A DNA stretch of 64,000 nt from Actinomarinicola tropica (GTDB taxonomy: Bacteria; Actinomycetota; Acidimicrobiia; Acidimicrobiales; SKKL01). Positions 59,677 through 64,000 of this stretch are shown here, piece by piece; within the stretch, counting starts at the first letter, position 1; the number at the start of each line of letters is the position of its first letter. The position numbers were made by a program, and so were the translations under genes. Under the pieces are notes generated by a model. The model did no database searches. It had not been told where the DNA came from and saw only the letters and a list, made by a program, of their open reading frames with translations. Location of the stretch: NCBI RefSeq assembly GCF_009650215.1, contig NZ_CP045851.1, positions 1,093,189 through 1,157,188 of the forward strand, written 5' to 3'.

Positions 59677-61245
59677 GTGGAAGAAGGTGCGTCGGAACCC
59701 CAGACCGGACGCACCGGGGGAGCGAGCAGGACCACCGCCGAGCACGGCGAGGCCACCGATCTGGCGCTCGACGGACCCGGTGTCGAGCCCATCGGTGTCG
59801 TCCCGTGGCCGCTCCTGTTGCGCGACCGCCTGCGCGGTCGGGTCGCCGACAGCGACCGCTACCCGTGGATCGTGCTCGCCACCGCGCTGTTCGGCCTCTT
59901 CGGCGTCGGCTTCACCATCACCATCCTCGCCATCTCGGTCACGTCCATGGCCGAGGAGTTCGACTCCAGCTCCGCGACGCTGGCGTGGGTCGTCACCGGC
60001 CCGATGCTCGCGTTCGCCATCTTCGGTCCGGCCGCAGGCAAGCTCGCCGACCTCTACGGGCACCGCCGGTTCTTCCTCGGCGGCCTCGTCGGCGCCACGG
60101 TCTTCGCCGGGCTGACCGCGCTGGCGTGGAGCCCGTCCTCGCTGATCGCCTTCCGGGTGATCGGCGCGACGCTCGGCGCGGCGTGCGGTCCCGCGTCGAT
60201 GGCGATCATCAACCGGCTCTTCACCCGGGAGACCCGCGTCAAGGCGATGGGCTACTGGTCGCTCGTGATGGCCGGCGGCCCGGTGATCGGCGCCGTCGCC
60301 GGCGGTCCCGTGGTCGAGGCGTTCGGGTGGCGCTGGATCTTCATCGGCCAGGTGCCGTTCCTCCTCGCCGGCCTCCTCGTCGCCTACGCCATCCTCCCGG
60401 AGAGCCCGCGCGCCGAGAAGGCGCCGTTCGACTTCCTCGGGTCCGCCCTCCTCGGCGGCAGCACGACGCTCGCCCTCCTCGCGCTCAACCGGGGGCCGAT
60501 CGTCGGCTGGACCCACCCGATCGTCATCGGGGGCTTCGCCCTGATGCCGCTCGGCCTCGCGCTGTTCGTCCGCCGGCAGCGGCGCATCAGCCACCCGCTC
60601 ATCCCGCTCGAGTACCTCGGCCGGCGCAACTTCACCCTGCCGATCCTCACCCAGATGTTCGCCAACTTCGCCTACATGGGCGGGTTCATCCTCACGCCGC
60701 TGCTCCTCCAGGACGTGCTCGACTTCGGCGAGACCCGGACGAGCCTGGTCTCGATCGCCCGCCCGCTGCTGTTCGCGATCGCCGGGCCGGTCGCCGGCGC
60801 CATCGCCATCCGCGTGGGGGAGCGCAACTCGGCCGTGTTCGGCGTCTCCTGCGTCGTCACGTCGATGATCGGCCTCTCGATGGTCGCACCCGGCAGCACC
60901 GAGCTGTTCATCATGGCCGCGCTCGGCCTCTCGGGCATCGGCATGGGCGCCGTCTCGCCGTCGATGGCCGCGAGCATCGCCAACAGCGTCGACGAGCGCG
61001 ACCTCGGCATCGCCGGCGCCGCCCAGCAGATGATGACCCAGGTCGCCGCGGTCACCGGCACCCAGATCCTGCAGACCGTGCAGGCGGCGCGGCTCGATGC
61101 CGACGGCCTGGCGGGCTCCTACTCGATCGCCTACCTCGTCGGCGGTGGGGTGGCGGCCCTGGCGATCGGCACCGCGTTCTTCGTCCGGTCCACCAAGGAC
61201 GAGAAGGTCCACGAACCGGTCCGGGTCCCGGCCGCGGCCCGCTAG
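59677..61245 (+). CDS. MFS exporter, DHA2 (EmrB/QacA-like) family
   Basis: A 522-residue transporter with about 14 hydrophobic segments after a 60-residue cytosolic start. Motif A is GKLADLYGHRRFFLGG, and the 14-helix family motif C is MAGGPVIGAVAGGPVVEAFGWRWIF. This class exports drugs, lipids or other amphiphiles in exchange for protons. GTG 59677 is supported by the TAGGCT box. An adjacent inverted repeat could be an operator, but no regulator gene is next door. Confidence 0.92.
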   Translation: MEEGASEPQTGRTGGASRTTAEHGEATDLALDGPGVEPIGVVPWPLLLRDRLRGRVADSDRYPWIVLATALFGLFGVGFTITILAISVTSMAEEFDSSSATLAWVVTGPMLAFAIFGPAAGKLADLYGHRRFFLGGLVGATVFAGLTALAWSPSSLIAFRVIGATLGAACGPASMAIINRLFTRETRVKAMGYWSLVMAGGPVIGAVAGGPVVEAFGWRWIFIGQVPFLLAGLLVAYAILPESPRAEKAPFDFLGSALLGGSTTLALLALNRGPIVGWTHPIVIGGFALMPLGLALFVRRQRRISHPLIPLEYLGRRNFTLPILTQMFANFAYMGGFILTPLLLQDVLDFGETRTSLVSIARPLLFAIAGPVAGAIAIRVGERNSAVFGVSCVVTSMIGLSMVAPGSTELFIMAALGLSGIGMGAVSPSMAASIANSVDERDLGIAGAAQQMMTQVAAVTGTQILQTVQAARLDADGLAGSYSIAYLVGGGVAALAIGTAFFVRSTKDEKVHEPVRVPAAAR

Positions 61246-61307
61246 GTCCACCACGGCGGGGGTCTTGTAGCGTGCGGCCGGACCCACCCGTGTCCGACAG
61301 GAGGACG

Positions 61308-61718
61308 ATGGCCAGCTACGAGTTCCTGAGCCCGGAGTGGGTCGCGGCGGCCACGCAGATCCGCGACGAGTACAGGGGGCGCGTCAGCCCGCCGGCGCTG
61401 CCGATCAGGGCGAACCTGGTCGTCACCGACGCCCCGTTCAGCGCCGAGCCGCTCCGCGCGTTCATCGACACCTCCGACGGCGAGCTCATCATCGAGATGG
61501 GCGTGCTCGACCCCGTCGACCTCACCGTGACCGTCGACTACGAGACGGCCCGCCGCGTCTTCGTCCAGGGGGACCAGCAGGCCGCGATGGAGGCCTTCCT
61601 CGGGGGGCGCATCGCGGTCGACGGCGACATGACCAAGCTCCTCGCCCTGCAGGCGCAGGGCGCCGACCCGCTGGCCGAGGAGATCGCCCGGCGGGTCGAC
61701 GAGATCACCGCCCGCTAG
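61308..61718 (+). CDS. SCP2-like sterol/lipid carrier protein
   Basis: A 136-residue protein with the SCP2 fold pattern: EFLSPEWVAAATQIRDEY at the start, a central sheet (LTVTVDYETARRVFVQGDQQAAMEAFLGGRIAVDGDMTKLLAL) and the DGDMTKLL segment typical of this family. Such proteins bind fatty acyl-CoA or lipids. ATG 61308 follows AGGAGG-like CAGGAGGAC. A TAGCGT box at 61268-61273 gives a short leader. Confidence 0.85.
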   Translation: MASYEFLSPEWVAAATQIRDEYRGRVSPPALPIRANLVVTDAPFSAEPLRAFIDTSDGELIIEMGVLDPVDLTVTVDYETARRVFVQGDQQAAMEAFLGGRIAVDGDMTKLLALQAQGADPLAEEIARRVDEITAR

Positions 61719-61739
61719 CCACGACGTGGGAGGCCCACG

Positions 61740-62579
61740 ATGACCGACGCGACGACCACCGACGGCACCACCCCCGAGGACCCGACGCCCTCGTCCGACC
61801 CGCACACCGACGACGCCCCTGCCGCTGAGATCATCCCCGGCGCCGAGCCGCTGTCGGTGGCCGGCGGACCGGCCGGGGCGCTCGTCCTCCACGGCTTCAC
61901 CGGCAACCCGCAGTCGATGCGCGGCCTCGCCGAGGCGTTCGCGGCGGCGGGGTTCACCGTCGAGATGCCCCTCCTCCCCGGCCACGGCACGTCGATCGCC
62001 CACATGCTCCGCACCGACTGGTCCGACTGGTCGGCGGCGGCCGAGGCGGCGTACGAGGACCTCGCGGGTCGGTGCGAGTCCGTCGTCGTCGCCGGCCTGT
62101 CGATGGGCGGCACGTTGACGTTGTGGCTCGCCGAGCGCCACCCCGAGATCGCCGGCCTCGTCGCCGTCAACCCCGCCTGCCCGCCCCCAGGGTCGTCCGC
62201 CGAGGTCGTCGCCGGGCTGGAGGCGCTCCTCGAGTCCGGCCAGGAGACGATGGACGCCATCGGCGGCGACATCGCTGACCCCGACGCTCGCGAGCTCGCC
62301 TACGAGCAGGTCCCGCTGCGCGGCCTCGTCAGCCTCATGCGCAACGCCGAGGACGTCGCCGCCGAGGTCGGGTCGATCCGCAGCCCCCTGCTGCTGATGA
62401 CCAGTCCGGAGGACCACGTCGTCGACCCCGCGAACAGCGACCACCTCGCGGCCCACGTCGGTGGCGAGGTCGAACGGGTGACCCTCGAGCGCAGCTACCA
62501 CGTCGCGACGCTCGACCACGACAAGGAGCTGGTGGAGGAGCAGGCGGTCGCCTTCGCCCGGAGGGTCACCGGCACCTGA
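61740..62579 (+). CDS. Carboxylesterase (Est30-like alpha/beta hydrolase)
   Basis: A 279-residue serine esterase. After about 40 acidic, disordered residues the hydrolase begins: LVLHGFTGNPQSMRGLAEAFAAAGFTVEMPLLPGHGTS, nucleophile elbow GLSMGGTL, acid TSPEDHVVD and catalytic His in RSYHVATLDHD. The pattern matches Est30/monoacylglycerol-lipase-type enzymes. Near the SCP2-like gene, so a lipid-related substrate is plausible. Confidence 0.92.
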   Translation: MTDATTTDGTTPEDPTPSSDPHTDDAPAAEIIPGAEPLSVAGGPAGALVLHGFTGNPQSMRGLAEAFAAAGFTVEMPLLPGHGTSIAHMLRTDWSDWSAAAEAAYEDLAGRCESVVVAGLSMGGTLTLWLAERHPEIAGLVAVNPACPPPGSSAEVVAGLEALLESGQETMDAIGGDIADPDARELAYEQVPLRGLVSLMRNAEDVAAEVGSIRSPLLLMTSPEDHVVDPANSDHLAAHVGGEVERVTLERSYHVATLDHDKELVEEQAVAFARRVTGT

Positions 62580-62596
62580 TCGGGTAGGGCCCGACG

Positions 62597-63505
62597 ATGG
62601 AGCTCCAGGACGTCTGGGACCTGATCGTCGACAACCGGTCCCCGGGTGGCCGCCTGGCGACGAGCGCCGTCGTCGTGGCCGTCGGTGCGCTCGTGGCCGC
62701 GGTGGCCGGTCGCGCCCTCGCCCGACGGGCCGACGACGTCTACAGCCGCTACTACGCCCGGAAGGTGACGCGCTACGTCGTCGCCCTGGTCGTCCTGCTG
62801 GTGCTGGCGGTGGTGTGGCGCGCCTTCGCCGGTCGGGTCGGCGTCGTGCTCGGTCTGGCCACCGCGGGCCTGGCGTTCGCCATGCAGGAGGTCATCGGTG
62901 CCGTGGCGGGCTGGTTCAACGTGCTGTCGGGGCGCATCTTCCGCGTCGGCGATCGCATCGAGATGGGAGGCGTCCGGGGCGACGTCATCGACATCACGCC
63001 GTTGCGCACCAAGGTGATGGAGATCGGCTCCGCCGACCAGAGCAGCACGCCGGTGAAGGGTCGCCAGTACACGGGCCGGATCGTGGCCATCTCCAACAAG
63101 GCCACGTTCACCGAGCCGGTCTACAACTACTCGGCGGCGTTCGAGTTCATCTGGGAGGAGCTGACGGTCCCGGTCGCGCACGGCGACGACTGGGAGCAGG
63201 CCGAGCGCATCCTCGAGGAGGAGGTCCGTCGGGTCTCGGCGTCCCGCGGGGCCCAGGACGCCATCCGCACCATGGCGCGCCGCTACCCGGTGCCCCGCGC
63301 CGAGGTCGAGCCCCGCGTGTTCCTCCGCGCCACCGACGACTACCTGGAGCTGTCGGCGCGCTTCGTCGTGCCGGTGCGGTCGGCGCGCTCGGTGAAGGAC
63401 GACCTCACTCGGCGCGTCATGGCCCGCCTCGGCGACGCCGGCATCGCCGTGGCCTCGACCACCCAGGACGTCACCGTGCACCGCCCCCACGGCGACGACG
63501 ACTGA
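62597..63505 (+). CDS. MscS-family mechanosensitive channel
   Basis: A 302-residue small-conductance mechanosensitive channel. Three membrane helices lie at about 17-40, 58-78 and 83-108. The last is the pore helix (GLATAGLAFAMQEVIGAVAGWFN), followed by the beta domain (FRVGDRIEMGGVRGDVIDITPLRTKVMEI) and a mixed C-terminal domain. It relieves osmotic pressure. Spaced 17 bp after the esterase and probably co-transcribed. Confidence 0.93.
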   Translation: MELQDVWDLIVDNRSPGGRLATSAVVVAVGALVAAVAGRALARRADDVYSRYYARKVTRYVVALVVLLVLAVVWRAFAGRVGVVLGLATAGLAFAMQEVIGAVAGWFNVLSGRIFRVGDRIEMGGVRGDVIDITPLRTKVMEIGSADQSSTPVKGRQYTGRIVAISNKATFTEPVYNYSAAFEFIWEELTVPVAHGDDWEQAERILEEEVRRVSASRGAQDAIRTMARRYPVPRAEVEPRVFLRATDDYLELSARFVVPVRSARSVKDDLTRRVMARLGDAGIAVASTTQDVTVHRPHGDDD

Positions 63506-63541
63506 CCGGCGACGCCGTCCCGGGGGCGCGGAGGTGCCCTC

Positions 63542-63547
63542 TAGGCT
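63542..63547 (+). promoter_or_regulatory. -10 box (TAGGCT), leaderless-type, for gatC
   Basis: TAGGCT lies 7 nt before the ATG at 63555. It supports that start over the upstream in-frame one at 63534. Confidence 0.55.
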
Positions 63548-63554
63548 GCGTCGC

Positions 63555-63857
63555 ATGCCCGATCCGATCTCGCGCGACGACGTCGCGCACGTCGCCGACC
63601 TGGCGCGGCTCCGCCTCACCGACGACGAGCTCGACCACTTCACCGAGCAGCTCGCCGCGGTGCTCGACCACGCCCGCGACGTCGAGGGGCTCGACGTCGC
63701 CGACGTCCCACCCACCGCGCACCCCTACGAGCTCACGAACGTGCTGCGGCCCGACGAGGTCCGGCCCACGCTCGACCGCGACGAGGTCCTCGCCGAGGCA
63801 CCGGCGGCCGAAGCCGGCCAGTTCCGGGTGCCGCCCGTCCTCGGGGAGGCGCCGTGA
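63555..63857 (+). CDS. gatC: Asp-tRNA(Asn)/Glu-tRNA(Gln) amidotransferase subunit C
   Basis: A 100-residue GatC, the small clamp subunit of the tRNA amidotransferase. ISRDDVAHVADLARLRLTDDELDHFTEQLAAVLDHARDVEGLDV is the family pattern, and the end FRVPPVLGEAP is typical. Its TGA overlaps the gatA GTG (GTGA). Confidence 0.95.
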   Translation: MPDPISRDDVAHVADLARLRLTDDELDHFTEQLAAVLDHARDVEGLDVADVPPTAHPYELTNVLRPDEVRPTLDRDEVLAEAPAAEAGQFRVPPVLGEAP

Positions 63858-64000
63858 CCACCGCGGTCGAGATCGCCGCAGCCGTCCGGGCGGGGGAGCG
63901 CACGGCCCGGGAGGTCCTCGACGAGCACCTCGCCGCCATCGACGCCCGCGAGCCCGAGCTGCACGCCTTCAACCTGGTCACCGCCGACGAGGCGCGGGCC
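63854..64000 (+). CDS. gatA: Glu-tRNA(Gln) amidotransferase subunit A, 5' part only
   Basis: The first 49 residues of GatA, the amidase that makes ammonia from glutamine for tRNA amidation. EIAAAVRAGERTAREVLDEHLAAIDAREPELHAFNLV matches the N-terminal helices of amidase-signature GatA. The gene continues past the right edge. The GTG overlaps the gatC stop. Confidence 0.9.
   Translation, partial: MTTAVEIAAAVRAGERTAREVLDEHLAAIDAREPELHAFNLVTADEARA

Overview
The window is about 72% GC and gene-dense, with GTG as common as ATG for starts. It reads as a flagellated, monoderm actinobacterium; a deep lineage such as Acidimicrobiia is my inference, not something the sequence proves. Supporting signs are a PASTA-domain Ser/Thr kinase, Rrf2, glpX, many apparently leaderless genes with a TANNNT box 6-8 nt before the start codon, and a flagellar gene set with no L- or P-ring genes (flgH, flgI) among those present.

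The first 26.6 kb is housekeeping and metabolism: a PPK2 kinase, a 2H-phosphoesterase/GNAT fusion, an Rrf2 regulator beside a divergent radical SAM / nitronate monooxygenase pair, glpX, a J-domain protein, a NifU-type Fe-S protein, a meaB GTPase with two compensating 2-nt frameshifts, crotonase, rhomboid protease, galT, Fe superoxide dismutase, nifS-mnmA, a MetE-like protein, ligA and a PASTA kinase. Convergent genes are packed to the point of overlap. Three pairs end on a shared CTAG.

From 26.6 to 58.2 kb lies a nearly complete flagellar locus. On the minus strand is flgN-flgK-flgL-cheY-cheX-like. On the plus strand are fliC (with its own terminator), fliD-fliS-fliT-like, flgB-flgC-fliE-fliF-fliG-fliH-fliI-fliJ-(NlpC/P60+SLT hydrolase)-fliK-flgD-flgE, flbD-motA-motB-fliL, fliM-fliN-fliO-fliP-fliQ-fliR-flhB, flhA-flhF-like-small membrane protein, fliW-csrA and the sigma factor fliA. 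An EAL-HDOD gene follows, convergent to fliA. The last 4.3 kb holds an MFS exporter, an SCP2-like protein, an esterase, an MscS channel, gatC and the start of gatA.

The most informative finding is regulatory. Eight sites of the form CTCAKS-N15-CCGATC (one of them more diverged) sit in front of flgN, cheY, fliC, flgB, flbD, fliM, flhA and the EAL-HDOD gene. The spacing equals that of the sigma-28 consensus (TAAA-N15-GCCGATAA), so early, middle and late genes appear to share one FliA-type sigma. In three of them (flgN, fliM, EAL-HDOD) the -10 box lies exactly 8 nt before the start codon, implying leaderless flagellar mRNAs. Flagellin instead has a leader with a GGA-loop hairpin and a GGA-rich ribosome site, which fits CsrA/FliW control by the genes at 56.4-57.1 kb. 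Other oddities are an FlhF-like protein without a P-loop, a FliM without the usual CheY-binding N-terminus, a long FliY-like FliN, and a two-domain wall hydrolase in the FlgJ position.
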